Assembly (NCBI RefSeq): GCF_018408575.1
Contig: NZ_AP023418.1
Location: 62,001 to 126,000 of the forward strand
Length of the DNA stretch: 64,000 nucleotides
Reading direction: 5' to 3'
From: Vescimonas coprocola
GTDB lineage: Bacteria; Bacillota; Clostridia; Oscillospirales; Oscillospiraceae
This document shows positions 51,956 through 61,345 of the stretch, one piece after another. A program made the position numbers and the translations under genes. Positions within the stretch are counted from its first letter, which is position 1, and each line of letters begins with the position of its first letter. The notes beneath the pieces are model-generated. The model saw nothing but the letters and a program-made list of their open reading frames with translations, did no database searches and was not told the origin of the DNA.

Positions 51956-52969
51956 ATGAAAACGGTGGTATTGGGCAGCGGCGGCTGGGGAACGGCGCTG
52001 TCGCTGGTGTTGCACCGGAACGGACATCCGGTGACCCTGTGGTCCCACGTGCCGGAGAAGGCGGCGTATATGGAGCGGGCCAGAGAGAACCCTCGGCTGG
52101 AGGGAGTCCCTCTGCCGCCGGAGCTGCGCCTGACGGCGGATATGACCTGCCTGACGGAAGCGGAGCTGGTGGTGGTGGCGGTACCGTCTTACGCCGTGCG
52201 GGAGACGGCCCATGCCGCCGCTCCGCTGCTGCGCCCCGATACGCTGCTGGTGACGGCGGCCAAGGGTATCGAGCGGGATACTCACCTGCGGATGAGCCAG
52301 ATATTGGAGCAGGAGACGGGGGGAGCCTTTCCCATCGCCGCCCTGTCCGGCCCCTCCCACGCCGAGGAGGTGGGCCGTGGGCTCCCCACCGGCTGCGTGG
52401 CGGCCAGCGTGTCTCAGGCGGCTGCCCTCACGGTGCAGGACGCCTTTATGAACGACCGCTTCCGGGTGTATACCAGCCCCGATATCGTGGGAGTGGAGCT
52501 GTCCGGCGCCCTGAAGAACGTGGTGGCGCTGGCCTGCGGCATCTGCGACGGTATGGGCTATCAGGACAACACCAAAGCCCTGCTGATGACACGGGCCATG
52601 GTGGAGCTGTGCCATCTGGGGGAGCGGCTGGGGGGCGACCGCCAGACCTTCGGAGGGCTGGCGGGTATGGGAGACCTGATCGTCACCTGCACCTCCATGC
52701 ACTCCCGGAACCGCCGGGCGGGCATCCTGCTGGGACAGGGCAAGTCCATCGGGCAGACGCTGGCGGAGACCGGCGGCGTGGTGGAGGGCTACTATGCCGC
52801 CGCCAGTATGCACCAGCTGGCGGAAAAGACCGGCGTGGAGATGCCCATCTGCCGGTGCGTCTATGAGATATTGTACCGGCAGCGGCCGGTGCAGGAGGTG
52901 GCCCGTGAGCTCATGGGCCGGGCCAGAAAGGGCGAGATCGAGGACGGCTGGCGCTATCCCGTGGGATAA
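51956..52969 (+). CDS. gpsA: NAD(P)H-dependent glycerol-3-phosphate dehydrogenase
   Basis: The 337-residue enzyme makes sn-glycerol 3-phosphate for phospholipids. It has VVLGSGGWGTALSLVL at residues 3-18, ALSGPSHAEEVGRGLPTG near 130, and the catalytic lysine in GALKNVVALACGICDGMGY near 183. GGGAGGCGTGAC precedes the ATG. The two-component genes follow after 20 bases, so it may be co-transcribed with them. Confidence 0.96.
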   Translation: MKTVVLGSGGWGTALSLVLHRNGHPVTLWSHVPEKAAYMERARENPRLEGVPLPPELRLTADMTCLTEAELVVVAVPSYAVRETAHAAAPLLRPDTLLVTAAKGIERDTHLRMSQILEQETGGAFPIAALSGPSHAEEVGRGLPTGCVAASVSQAAALTVQDAFMNDRFRVYTSPDIVGVELSGALKNVVALACGICDGMGYQDNTKALLMTRAMVELCHLGERLGGDRQTFGGLAGMGDLIVTCTSMHSRNRRAGILLGQGKSIGQTLAETGGVVEGYYAAASMHQLAEKTGVEMPICRCVYEILYRQRPVQEVARELMGRARKGEIEDGWRYPVG

Positions 52970-52989
52970 CGCCGGGGAAGGAGGGGCTT

Positions 52990-53658
52990 ATGGAGCGGAT
53001 CCTGCTGGTGGAGGACGATGCACAGATCACGGCGTCGCTGTCGGCATTTTTGCAGAGTGAGGGCTTTTCCGTGGAGACGGCCACCGGGGAGACCCAGGCC
53101 AGGCAGCTGGTGGAGCAGACGGCTCCGGGGCTGCTGCTGGTGGATGTGCAGTTGGCGGAGGGCAGCGGCTTCGGCGTGTGCGCCTATGCCCGGAGCCGGG
53201 GTCTGCCGGTGATCTTCCTCACCGCCTCCGGCGATGAGAGCAGCGTGGTGCTGGGGCTGGACATGGGAGCCGACGACTACATCGCCAAGCCTTTCCGGCC
53301 CAGAGAGCTGGTCTCCCGCATCCGCAGCGTGCTGCGGCGGTACGGCAAGGAGAAGACGCTGGTGCCGCTGGGCGGCGTGGTGGTGGATACGGAGAAGGGG
53401 CGGGTCACACGAGACGGCCGGGATGTGTATCTCTCGGCGCTGGAATACCGGCTGCTGCTGGTGTTTCTGAGCCACCGGGGAAAGGTCCTCTCCCGGTCGC
53501 AGCTGCTGGAGGAGATCTGGGACGCCGCCGGGGATTTCGTCAATGACAACACCCTGACGGTGTATATCAAGCGCCTGCGGGAGAAGATCGAGGAGGATCC
53601 CGCAGACCCACAGATCATCCGGACGGTGCGTGGAATGGGTTACATGGTGGACGCATGA
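52990..53658 (+). CDS. OmpR-family response regulator
   Basis: The 222-residue protein has a receiver domain (ILLVEDDAQ, phospho-acceptor aspartate in LLLVDVQ near residue 52, FLTAS, ADDYIAKPF) and a winged-helix DNA-binding domain (residues about 125-222, ending RTVRGMGYMVDA). AAGGAGGGG precedes the ATG. It overlaps the kinase start by ATGA. The targets are unknown. Confidence 0.93.
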   Translation: MERILLVEDDAQITASLSAFLQSEGFSVETATGETQARQLVEQTAPGLLLVDVQLAEGSGFGVCAYARSRGLPVIFLTASGDESSVVLGLDMGADDYIAKPFRPRELVSRIRSVLRRYGKEKTLVPLGGVVVDTEKGRVTRDGRDVYLSALEYRLLLVFLSHRGKVLSRSQLLEEIWDAAGDFVNDNTLTVYIKRLREKIEEDPADPQIIRTVRGMGYMVDA

Positions 53659-54653
53659 GCATCTGGAAGAACACGGAGGTGCGGCGGACGGCCCTGTGGC
53701 TGCTGCTGGCCACGGCGGTGTGCTCCGTGGCGGCGGCCCTGCTGTATCCCATCTGCGGCCTGCTGACGCTGGGGCTGGGGGCGGTCTGCGGGACCATCTG
53801 GTACGGCTCCACCCGGCGGCGCTACCGGGAACTGGAGCGCATGAGCCGGGACATTGACCGCATTCTCCACGGGCAGGAGCAGCAGATGCTGCCCCAGCAG
53901 GAGGAGGGAGAACTGGCCATCCTCCGCAGCGAGATCGGGAAGATGACGGTGCGGCTGCGGGAGAACGCCCAGCGTCAGCAGGAGGAGCGTGTCCGACTGG
54001 CGGATGCCATGGCGGATATCTCCCACCAACTGCGGACGCCCCTGACGGCCATGCGCCTGACCCTGTCCCTGCTGGAGCAGGAGGAGCTGACGCCCCAGCG
54101 GCGTCTGGCACTGATGCGGGAGCTGAAGAAGCTGACGGGCCGTATGGAGTGGCTGGTGGAGGCCCTGCTGAAAATGGCCCAGCTGGACGCCGGGACGGTG
54201 GTGTTCCACCCGCAGGACACCACGGCGGCGGAGCTGGTGCGCCGTGCGGCGGAGCCGCTGGAGGTCCCCATGGAGGTGCGGAGCATCCGCTTCACCGCTC
54301 AGGCGGGGGAGGAGCGGCTTACCTGCGATGTGCCGTGGAGCACGGAGGCACTGGGAAATATTCTGAAAAACTGCATGGAGCACGCCGCCTCATGGGTGCA
54401 GGTAACGGCACGGGAGACAGCCATTTTCACAGAGATCACGGTGCAGGATGATGGGCCGGGCTTCGACCCGGAGGAGCTGCCCCGGCTCTTTCAGCGGTTT
54501 TACCGGGGCAAAAACGCCGGGGAGAACAACTTCGGCATCGGCCTGAGCCTCTCCCGTCAGGTGCTGGCCCAGCAGAACGGCACAGTGCAGGCGGAAAATG
54601 TCCTTACCGGCGGCGCACGGTTTATCCTGCGGTGGTATAAGGGCACGATATAG
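53655..54653 (+). CDS. Two-component sensor histidine kinase
   Basis: The 332-residue kinase has two close N-terminal membrane helices (about residues 11-50) with almost no extracellular loop. A short linker leads to the phospho-acceptor box DISHQLRTPLTAMRL (near residue 119). The ATPase domain has ILKNCMEHAA (N box), VQDDGPGFDPEELPRLF and FGIGLSLSR (G boxes). The tiny sensor region resembles intramembrane-sensing kinases, which often react to cell-envelope stress or work with a transporter. No transporter gene is adjacent here. Confidence 0.92.
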   Translation: MSIWKNTEVRRTALWLLLATAVCSVAAALLYPICGLLTLGLGAVCGTIWYGSTRRRYRELERMSRDIDRILHGQEQQMLPQQEEGELAILRSEIGKMTVRLRENAQRQQEERVRLADAMADISHQLRTPLTAMRLTLSLLEQEELTPQRRLALMRELKKLTGRMEWLVEALLKMAQLDAGTVVFHPQDTTAAELVRRAAEPLEVPMEVRSIRFTAQAGEERLTCDVPWSTEALGNILKNCMEHAASWVQVTARETAIFTEITVQDDGPGFDPEELPRLFQRFYRGKNAGENNFGIGLSLSRQVLAQQNGTVQAENVLTGGARFILRWYKGTI

Positions 54654-54762
54654 ATGCCCTCATAAGCCCCACCAAGCCGGGGGAAAAGTGCAGGATTAAA
54701 GGAAAATTTACCTTCTATTCATAAAAACCGCCGGGAAGTGTGAAATGACCTGCCGCCGCCGG

Positions 54763-54791
54763 TTGCATTTTGCCGAGGGTTGTAGTGTAAT
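54763..54791 (+). promoter_or_regulatory. Promoter of the glycan cluster (first genes)
   Basis: TTGCAT (54763-54768) and TGTAAT (54786-54791) are 17 bases apart. TGTGAAAT (54739-54746) and ATTTCACA (54790-54797) form inverted copies on both sides. AGTC/GACT with GCCC/GGGC form a small hairpin in the leader near 54808-54830. Confidence 0.65.
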
Positions 54792-54874
54792 TTCACAATA
54801 TGTAAGTCCGCCCGACCGGGCGCAGACTGAAAAACAACGAAACGGATCAAACCGACTAAGGAGTGCGTATCGAT

Positions 54875-56083
54875 ATGCGAAATATACCTTTCAGCCCTCC
54901 GGATATCACGGAGCTGGAGATCCAAGAGGTGTGCGAGGCCCTGCGGTCCGGCTGGATCACCACCGGCCCCCGCACCAAGCAGCTGGAAAAGGAGCTGGCA
55001 GAGTACTGCCATGCGGCGAAGCTGGTGTGCCTGAACTCCGCTACGGCGGCGGAGGAGATGAACCTGCGGGTGCTGGGCATCGGTGAAGGCGACGAGGTGC
55101 TGGTGCCGGCGTACACCTATACCGCCACGGCGGCGGCGGCCATCCATGTGGGGGCCACGGTGAAGTTCATCGACAGCCAGAAGGACTCGCTGGAGATGGA
55201 CTATGACCAGATGGAGCGGGCCATCACCGAAAGGACCAAGGCGGTGATCCCGGTGGATCTGGGGGGCATCCCCTGCGACTATGACCGCATCTATCAGGCG
55301 GTGGAGGGGAAAAAGGCACTGTTCTGTCCCAAGGGCGACGTGCAGGAGGCACTGGGCCGGGTGGCCGTGGTGGCCGACTGCGCCCATGGGCTGGGCGCCT
55401 CCCGTCACGGGGTGCCTACCGGCGCTCTGGCAGACTTCACCTCCTTCTCCTTCCACGCCGTGAAGAACTTCACTACCGCCGAGGGCGGCGCATCGGCGTG
55501 GCGCACGCTGCCGGGTCTTGACGACGAGGAGCTGTACCACCGCTATCAGCTGTTGAGCCTCCACGGCCAGTCCAAGGACGCTCTGGCCAAGACCAAGCTG
55601 GGGGCGTGGGAGTACGACATCGTGGGGCCGTGGTATAAGTGCAACATGACGGACCTCATGGCCGCCATAGGCCTGAAGCAGCTGGAGCGCTATCCCGGCC
55701 TGCTGGAGCGGCGGCATCAGCTGATCCAGCGCTATGATGAAGCCCTGCACCCGCTGGGCATCCGGACCCTGCCCCACTTTACCCCGGACTATACCAGCTC
55801 CGGCCACCTGTACCTGACGTGGACCCCCGGCATCGGGGAAAAGGAGCGCAATGAGATCATCCTGCGGATGGCGGAGCGGGGCGTGGCCTGCAACGTCCAC
55901 TATAAGCCCCTGCCCATGATGACGGCCTACAAGGCCATGGGCTTTGATATCGCTGACTATCCCAATGCCTACCACCACTATGAAAACCTCATCACACTGC
56001 CTCTGCACACCCGCCTCTCCGACGAGGATGCGGCCTATGTGACGGAGCAGTTTACGGATATCGTGAAGGAGTACCTCCGGTGA
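54875..56083 (+). CDS. DegT/DnrJ/EryC1/StrS-family PLP-dependent sugar aminotransferase
   Basis: The 402-residue enzyme has the WITTGPRTKQLEKELAEY start, YTYTATAAAAIHVGA near residue 80, the PLP aspartate in VVADCAHGLGA near 169 and the catalytic lysine in FHAVKNFTTAEGG near 195. These enzymes transfer an amino group to a nucleotide keto-sugar. Together with the initiating transferase next door it suggests an amino-sugar (bacillosamine-like) first residue, though no dehydratase or acetyltransferase is in the window. The ATG at 54875 was chosen over the GTG at 54863, which overlaps AAGGAG. Confidence 0.9.
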   Translation: MRNIPFSPPDITELEIQEVCEALRSGWITTGPRTKQLEKELAEYCHAAKLVCLNSATAAEEMNLRVLGIGEGDEVLVPAYTYTATAAAAIHVGATVKFIDSQKDSLEMDYDQMERAITERTKAVIPVDLGGIPCDYDRIYQAVEGKKALFCPKGDVQEALGRVAVVADCAHGLGASRHGVPTGALADFTSFSFHAVKNFTTAEGGASAWRTLPGLDDEELYHRYQLLSLHGQSKDALAKTKLGAWEYDIVGPWYKCNMTDLMAAIGLKQLERYPGLLERRHQLIQRYDEALHPLGIRTLPHFTPDYTSSGHLYLTWTPGIGEKERNEIILRMAERGVACNVHYKPLPMMTAYKAMGFDIADYPNAYHHYENLITLPLHTRLSDEDAAYVTEQFTDIVKEYLR

Positions 56084-56763
56084 TGCTGCGGAAATGGGAG
56101 GATCTGCCGCAGGAGATGCAGACGGAGGAAGTCCGCCCGTATTATGACCTGCTGCGAAGGAAGCAGGGGAGTCTGCTTTGCAAGCGGCTGTTCGATATTT
56201 TGGCATCGCTGGTGCTGCTGGTGCTGCTGAGCCCGGTGTTTCTGGTGCTGGCCATTGCCATCAAGCTGGACTCCCACGGTCCGGTGTTTTACCGGCAGGT
56301 GCGGGTGACCCAGTACGGGCGTGAGTTTCGCATTTTCAAGTTCCGCACCATGGTGCAGAATGCCGACCGCATCGGCAGTCAGGTGACGGTCAGCGGCGAC
56401 AGCCGCATCACACGGGTGGGCAAGGTCATTCGAAGCTGCCGTCTGGACGAGATCGGCCAGCTGCTGAACGTGCTGGGCGGCTCCATGTCCTTTGTGGGGA
56501 CACGGCCGGAGGTACCCAAGTACGTGGCCCGTTACACCCCGGAGATGATGGCCACCCTCCTGCTGCCGGCAGGAGTGACCTCCGAGGCCAGCATCCGCTA
56601 CAAGGACGAGGCGGAGCTGCTGGACAAGGCGGAGGACGTGGACGAGACGTATGTGCAGCAGGTGCTGCCGGGGAAAATGGCATATAATCTGGCGAGCATC
56701 CGGCGCTTTGGCTTGGGTCAGGAGCTGCTGACCATGCTGCGGACGGTCAAGGCTGTGCTGTAA
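56083..56763 (+). CDS. Undecaprenyl-phosphate sugar phosphotransferase (initiating, monotopic)
   Basis: The 226-residue protein has one membrane-embedded helix (about residues 36-60, ILASLVLLVLLSPVFLVLAI). The bacterial sugar transferase domain follows with FRIFKFRTMVQNAD near 87, RSCRLDEIGQLLNVL and SFVGTRPEVPKYV near 145. It places the first sugar phosphate on undecaprenyl phosphate. The size fits PglC-type small enzymes with a C-terminal addition. The start overlaps the aminotransferase stop (TGATG). Confidence 0.92.
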   Translation: MLRKWEDLPQEMQTEEVRPYYDLLRRKQGSLLCKRLFDILASLVLLVLLSPVFLVLAIAIKLDSHGPVFYRQVRVTQYGREFRIFKFRTMVQNADRIGSQVTVSGDSRITRVGKVIRSCRLDEIGQLLNVLGGSMSFVGTRPEVPKYVARYTPEMMATLLLPAGVTSEASIRYKDEAELLDKAEDVDETYVQQVLPGKMAYNLASIRRFGLGQELLTMLRTVKAVL

Positions 56764-56780
56764 GAGGGCGGACACAGAGG

Positions 56781-56814
56781 TTGCAATTCCGGACCGCAGG
56801 GAGTATAATACTCC
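56781..56814 (+). promoter_or_regulatory. Promoter with palindrome over the -10 box, before licD genes
   Basis: TTGCAA (56781-56786) and TATAAT (56804-56809) are 17 bases apart. GGAGTATAATACTCC (56800-56814) is a perfect 7-1-7 palindrome centred on the -10 box, a candidate operator for the following genes. Confidence 0.82.
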
Positions 56815-56892
56815 GTTGCGGCGATAGCCGGAGAACAAAACAAAGAGGACGCCGCCTGCCCCTGCGGGTCGGGTGGCGGTGAGAGGTCAACT

Positions 56893-57768
56893 ATGGAAGA
56901 AAAGAAAGAGGTCACCATACAGGAGATCCAGAGCAAGCTCCTGGAGATCCTGCTGTATTTTCAGAAGTTCTGTCAGGAGAACGGACTGGGCTTCGTGCTG
57001 GCCGGCGGCACCTGCTTGGGCGCCGTGCGCCACAAGGGCTTCATCCCCTGGGACGACGACGTGGACGTGTTCATGCTGCGGGACGACTATGAAAAGCTCT
57101 GCCGTATCTGGGACGAAAAGGCGGACACAGAGCACTACTCCTGCGTCCGCTCCAACGATCGATTCAACATCCGTCACTCCGCCACGGAGATCAAGGACAA
57201 CAACACCACCTTCATCAACCGTCACAGCGTGGATCTGGATATCCATCAGGGGCTGATGATCGACGTGATCCCGCTGGACGCCGTACCCAAGTCCAAGTGG
57301 AAGCAGCTGTGGCAGATGGTGGATTCCATGATGTACTGCTGCTTCAACTTCCAGCGCCTGCCCGCCCACAAGGGCAAGGTCACCTACTACGCCGAGAAGC
57401 TGGCGCTGACGCTGGTGCCGTCCTTCAAGGCCCGGTACAAGATGTGGAAGGGCGCCGAAAAGCGGCTGAGCCGCTACTCACTGGCGGATGCGGAGTACGT
57501 CTCCTCCTTCGGCGAGGGCGCCACCATCATGCGCCAGCGGTTTCCCATCCGGTGGTTCCGCCACCCGGCGTATCTGGAGTTCGAGGGCCATCAGATGCCG
57601 GTGCCGGAGGACTATGACAAGTGGCTGACCATCTCCTATGGCGACTATATGCAGCTGCCGCCTCCGGAGGAGCGGGTCTACCGCCACGATGCGGTATTCA
57701 TCGATCTGGAGCACAGCTACAAGCAGTATAAGGGCATCCACTACTGTGTGGATGAAAAGAAAGCGTGA
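56893..57768 (+). CDS. LicD-family phosphotransferase 1
   Basis: The 291-residue protein has the LicD nucleotidyl/phosphotransferase core: FVLAGGTCLGAVRHKGF near residue 34, then IPWDDDVDVFM with the metal-binding aspartates, and MIDVIPLDAVP near 120. LicD proteins transfer phosphocholine or related alcohol phosphates to cell-surface glycans. No signal peptide is found, so it acts in the cytoplasm on lipid-linked sugars. The second LicD gene follows after a few bases. Confidence 0.9.
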   Translation: MEEKKEVTIQEIQSKLLEILLYFQKFCQENGLGFVLAGGTCLGAVRHKGFIPWDDDVDVFMLRDDYEKLCRIWDEKADTEHYSCVRSNDRFNIRHSATEIKDNNTTFINRHSVDLDIHQGLMIDVIPLDAVPKSKWKQLWQMVDSMMYCCFNFQRLPAHKGKVTYYAEKLALTLVPSFKARYKMWKGAEKRLSRYSLADAEYVSSFGEGATIMRQRFPIRWFRHPAYLEFEGHQMPVPEDYDKWLTISYGDYMQLPPPEERVYRHDAVFIDLEHSYKQYKGIHYCVDEKKA

Positions 57769-57773
57769 GAGTC

Positions 57774-58733
57774 ATGTCGAAGCTGAGAAATATGTTCTCC
57801 ACCCGGAAGTGTATGCAGATCGCACCGGAGACGGAGATGATGCACGAGCTGACGCCGGAGGAACTGAAGGCGCTGCAGGCGTGCTTTCTGGAGATCATCA
57901 AGGACATCGATCGGGTGTGTCAGGAGCACGGCCTGTGCTATATGGCCGCCGGCGGTACGGCCTTGGGTTCCGTGCGCCACAAGGGCTTTATCCCTTGGGA
58001 CGACGACGTGGATATCCTCATGCCCCGTGAGGATCTGAACCGCTTCGTGGAGCTGTTCGAGGAGTGCATGGGGGACAAGTACGAGCTCACCACCCCCAAT
58101 TCCGATAAGTACCAGCTGGAGAGCATGATCTCCGCCGTATATAAGAAAAACACCCTGAAAGCGGCGTTTCTGGACTATAACACGCCGTTTCCCAAGGGCG
58201 TTCACATCGATATCTTCGCCATTGAGTCCGTCCCCAGAAACCCCATTGTCCGGGGCATCAAGGGCGTAACGGCCATGGGCCTGCAATACATTGCGGTATC
58301 CACCCTGTTCTACCACTACCGCAGCCCGGAGAAGAAGAAGTTCTTCAGCCAGTCCTCCGCCGGAAAGTTCAACTATGGCCTGCGGTGCACAGTGGGCTTC
58401 CTGTTCTCCTTCCGTCCCTATAAGAAGTGGGGCGACCTGTTTGACCGCTTCGTGCGGTGCAAGAAGGACACGGGGCTGTGGGCCGTTCCCACGGATATCG
58501 GCCACTATTTCGGACATATTATGCCCAAAGAGGTATATTATCCCCCCATCAAGGGACCGTTTGAGGACTTTTCCATCAACCTGCCTCACGACCCGGATAC
58601 CTATCTGAAAAATCAGTACGGCGATTACTGGGTCATCCCGCCGGAGGCCGACCGGGAGAAGCACTATTCCGTGGGCTTCTGTCTGGACTGCGCCGCCGAG
58701 GAACAGAAAAAGGACGGAGCACAGGACCAATGA
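57774..58733 (+). CDS. LicD-family phosphotransferase 2
   Basis: The 319-residue protein is a paralogue of its neighbour: YMAAGGTALGSVRHKGF near residue 50, IPWDDDVDILMPRED and HIDIFAIESVP near 140. The two differ clearly outside the core, so they may attach different groups or act on different sugars. Start: an ATG at 57774 was taken; a GTG at 57765 that overlaps the upstream stop is possible. The stop overlaps the Stealth gene (ATGA). Confidence 0.88.
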   Translation: MSKLRNMFSTRKCMQIAPETEMMHELTPEELKALQACFLEIIKDIDRVCQEHGLCYMAAGGTALGSVRHKGFIPWDDDVDILMPREDLNRFVELFEECMGDKYELTTPNSDKYQLESMISAVYKKNTLKAAFLDYNTPFPKGVHIDIFAIESVPRNPIVRGIKGVTAMGLQYIAVSTLFYHYRSPEKKKFFSQSSAGKFNYGLRCTVGFLFSFRPYKKWGDLFDRFVRCKKDTGLWAVPTDIGHYFGHIMPKEVYYPPIKGPFEDFSINLPHDPDTYLKNQYGDYWVIPPEADREKHYSVGFCLDCAAEEQKKDGAQDQ

Positions 58734-59737
58734 GTACGACGGAGCATCCCATTGACATCGTGATCCCATGGGTGGACGGGTCTGACCCGGTCTGGCAGGC
58801 GGATCACGCCAAATACCGGGCTGCCAAAAGCGCCGACAATCACCCCGCCCGCTACCGGGAGTGGGGGCTGTTCCGCTATTGGTTCCGGGGCATCGAGCAG
58901 AATGCTCCGTGGGTGCGAAAGGTACACCTGCTGACCTACGGACACCTGCCTGCATGGCTGGAGCCTGACCATCCCAAGCTGCACATCGTCAACCACCGGG
59001 ACTTCATCCCGGAGGAGTATCTGCCTACCTTCAGCTCCCATACCATCGAGCTGAATATGCACCGCATCCCGGATCTGGCGGAGCACTTCCTCTATTTCAA
59101 CGACGACGTGTACCTGATGAAGCCCTCCCGGCCGGAGGATTTCTTCCGGGACGGCCTGCCCTGTGACACGGCGGTGATGGGCGTCATCAAAAACAACGAC
59201 ACCGCCAACTTCATGCCCTATATCATGCTGAATATGATGGCGCTGGTGAACATGAGCTTCGATAAGCGCAGTGTCATCCGGCAGAATTTCGGCAAGTGGT
59301 TCTATCCCGGCTACGGGAAGGGCCTGCTGTATAACCTGTACCTCCTCCCGTGGGGGGACTTCACAGGCTTCCGCAATTACCACTCCTGCGTCTCCTTCTG
59401 CAAGAGCACTCTGGAGGAGGTGTGGGACAGGTTCCCGGAGGTGCTGGACGCCACCTGCCGCCACAAGTTCCGGGACCGGGCGGACGTGAACCAGTATCTG
59501 TTCCGGTACTGGCAGCTGGCCAGCGGCCGGTTCGCCCCCAAAAAGCCCGACAGCACCTATCTTACCATCGGCAAGCAGAGCGAGTCGGAGGTGGAGCGGC
59601 TGCTGCGGGGCGGGAAGTACCGGGTGGTCTGTGTCAACGACGACCCCATGGACTTCGATTTCGATACGGAGCGGCAGCAGCTGGTGGATATCTTCCAGCG
59701 GGCCTTCCCCAGGCCCTCCGCCTTTGAGCGGTCATGA
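58730..59737 (+). CDS. Stealth-family sugar-phosphate transferase
   Basis: The 335-residue protein shows the Stealth regions in order: CR1 IDIVIPWVDGSDPVW at residues 8-22; CR2 from YREWGLFRYWFRGIEQNAP to LTYGHLPAWL, then HLYFNDDVYL-type FLYFNDDVYLMKP near 125; and CR3/CR4-like parts with HKFRDRADVNQYLFRYWQL near 245. Stealth proteins form hexose-1-phosphate linkages in capsules and are related to GlcNAc-phosphotransferase. It adds a third phosphodiester-making activity to this cluster. Confidence 0.9.
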   Translation: MSTTEHPIDIVIPWVDGSDPVWQADHAKYRAAKSADNHPARYREWGLFRYWFRGIEQNAPWVRKVHLLTYGHLPAWLEPDHPKLHIVNHRDFIPEEYLPTFSSHTIELNMHRIPDLAEHFLYFNDDVYLMKPSRPEDFFRDGLPCDTAVMGVIKNNDTANFMPYIMLNMMALVNMSFDKRSVIRQNFGKWFYPGYGKGLLYNLYLLPWGDFTGFRNYHSCVSFCKSTLEEVWDRFPEVLDATCRHKFRDRADVNQYLFRYWQLASGRFAPKKPDSTYLTIGKQSESEVERLLRGGKYRVVCVNDDPMDFDFDTERQQLVDIFQRAFPRPSAFERS

Positions 59738-59771
59738 GCCGCTCCCGAAACTGAGAGAACGGACGGATGCT

Positions 59772-61319
59772 ATGAAAAAGCTCTCACGAGCCAAAAATAC
59801 CATGCGGAATACCCTTTGGGGCGCCATCTACCGGGTGGCTACCCTCATCGGGCCGTTTGCCATCAAAACCATTATCATCAAGGAGCTGGGGCAGGAGTAT
59901 AACGGCCTGTCCACCCTGTTCACCTCCGTGCTGACGGTGCTGAATCTGGCCAATCTGGGCTTTAACAGCTCCTTGGTGTTCACCATGTACAAGGCCATCG
60001 CCGAGGATGACAAGCCGGCCCTGTGCGCCATGCTGAAATTCTACCGGAAGGTCTACCGCATCGTGGGTTTGGTGATTCTGGGCATGGGTCTGGCGGTGAT
60101 GCCGTTTTTGCCATGGCTGGTGAAAAACGAGTGTCCGCCGGATGTGAACCTGTACGTCCTCTTCGCCATCTATCTGTCGGAGAGCGTGCTGGATTACCTG
60201 ATGTTCGCCTATAACAACGCCACGTTTACCGCCTTTCAGCGCAACGACGTGACGCTGAAGATCTCCACCGTGCGCTATGTGGTGCAGTATACCCTGCAGG
60301 CGGCGGTGCTGCTGATCTTCTCCAATTACTATGCCTATATCATCCTGCTGCCGCTGATGGTGATCCCCAACAACGTGGCGGTGTATCTGGCGGCCCGGAA
60401 GCACTACCCGGACATCGTGTGTCAGGGTGAGCTGGACCCGGTGACCAAAAAGGACATCTATAAGCGGGTGGGGACGCTGTTCGGCCATAAGCTGGGCAAC
60501 ACCTTTCTGGTGAGCATCGACAGCATCATCATCTCCTCCTTTCTGGGACTGACGGCGCTGTCGCTGTATAGCAACTATTACTATATCCTCACCGCCGTCA
60601 ATGGCCTGGTGGAGATCGTCACCAACGGCAGCCTCTCCGGCATCGGCAATAAGCTGCTGACGGACTCCCGTGAGGACAACTACCGGTTCTTCAAAACCAT
60701 GACCTATGGCTGGGTGGCGCTGGTGGGCGGCGCAGCAGCGTGTATGCTGTGCTTTTACCAGCCCTTCATCGCCGCCGTGTGGCTTGGCCCGGAGTATCTG
60801 CTGGATGAGCGGCTGATGATGCTCATCGTGCTGTACTTCTTCTCGTGGATGTTCCGCATCATGCAGCTGACCTACCGGGATGCAGCGGGCCTGTGGACGG
60901 AGGATTGGCTCAAGCCCTATGTGGGCATGGCCGTGAATCTGGTGGGCAGCATCTGGATGGTGAAGGCCACCGGCAGCATCGCCGGCGTGCTGGTTCCCAC
61001 CATTCTGGTGTTCTTCTTCATCTATACCCCGTGGGAAGCGTGGGTGGTGGTGAAGTACCAGTTCTACCGCAGCTGGAACGAATACATGGGAAAGCTGCTG
61101 GGCTATGTGCTGCTGGCCTTTGCCGCCTGCGCCGCCTGCTACGGTGCGTGCCGGTGGCTGTCACCGGACAATACCATCCTGTCACTGCTGCTGAGGTGCG
61201 TCATCGTGGGCGTTATCTACCCCGGCATCTGGCTGGGCGTCACCGGACGCACGGCGGAGTGGAAGCAGCTGTGGGGCATTCTGCTGCGCTTTTTGCCCAA
61301 GGGGAAAAAGGCCGCATAA
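59772..61319 (+). CDS. Polysaccharide repeat-unit flippase (Wzx-like)
   Basis: The 515-residue protein has about 12 to 14 membrane helices and belongs to the MOP exporter superfamily, with the beginning FAIKTIIIKELGQEYNGLSTLF typical of Firmicutes O-antigen/teichoic flippases. It would turn the lipid-linked unit to the outer face. The ATG at 59772 has only a weak ribosome site. It is followed by the ligase/polymerase gene 26 bases later. Confidence 0.9.
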   Translation: MKKLSRAKNTMRNTLWGAIYRVATLIGPFAIKTIIIKELGQEYNGLSTLFTSVLTVLNLANLGFNSSLVFTMYKAIAEDDKPALCAMLKFYRKVYRIVGLVILGMGLAVMPFLPWLVKNECPPDVNLYVLFAIYLSESVLDYLMFAYNNATFTAFQRNDVTLKISTVRYVVQYTLQAAVLLIFSNYYAYIILLPLMVIPNNVAVYLAARKHYPDIVCQGELDPVTKKDIYKRVGTLFGHKLGNTFLVSIDSIIISSFLGLTALSLYSNYYYILTAVNGLVEIVTNGSLSGIGNKLLTDSREDNYRFFKTMTYGWVALVGGAAACMLCFYQPFIAAVWLGPEYLLDERLMMLIVLYFFSWMFRIMQLTYRDAAGLWTEDWLKPYVGMAVNLVGSIWMVKATGSIAGVLVPTILVFFFIYTPWEAWVVVKYQFYRSWNEYMGKLLGYVLLAFAACAACYGACRWLSPDNTILSLLLRCVIVGVIYPGIWLGVTGRTAEWKQLWGILLRFLPKGKKAA

Positions 61320-61345
61320 TCTATACAAAGTAGGAGTTATACCAT

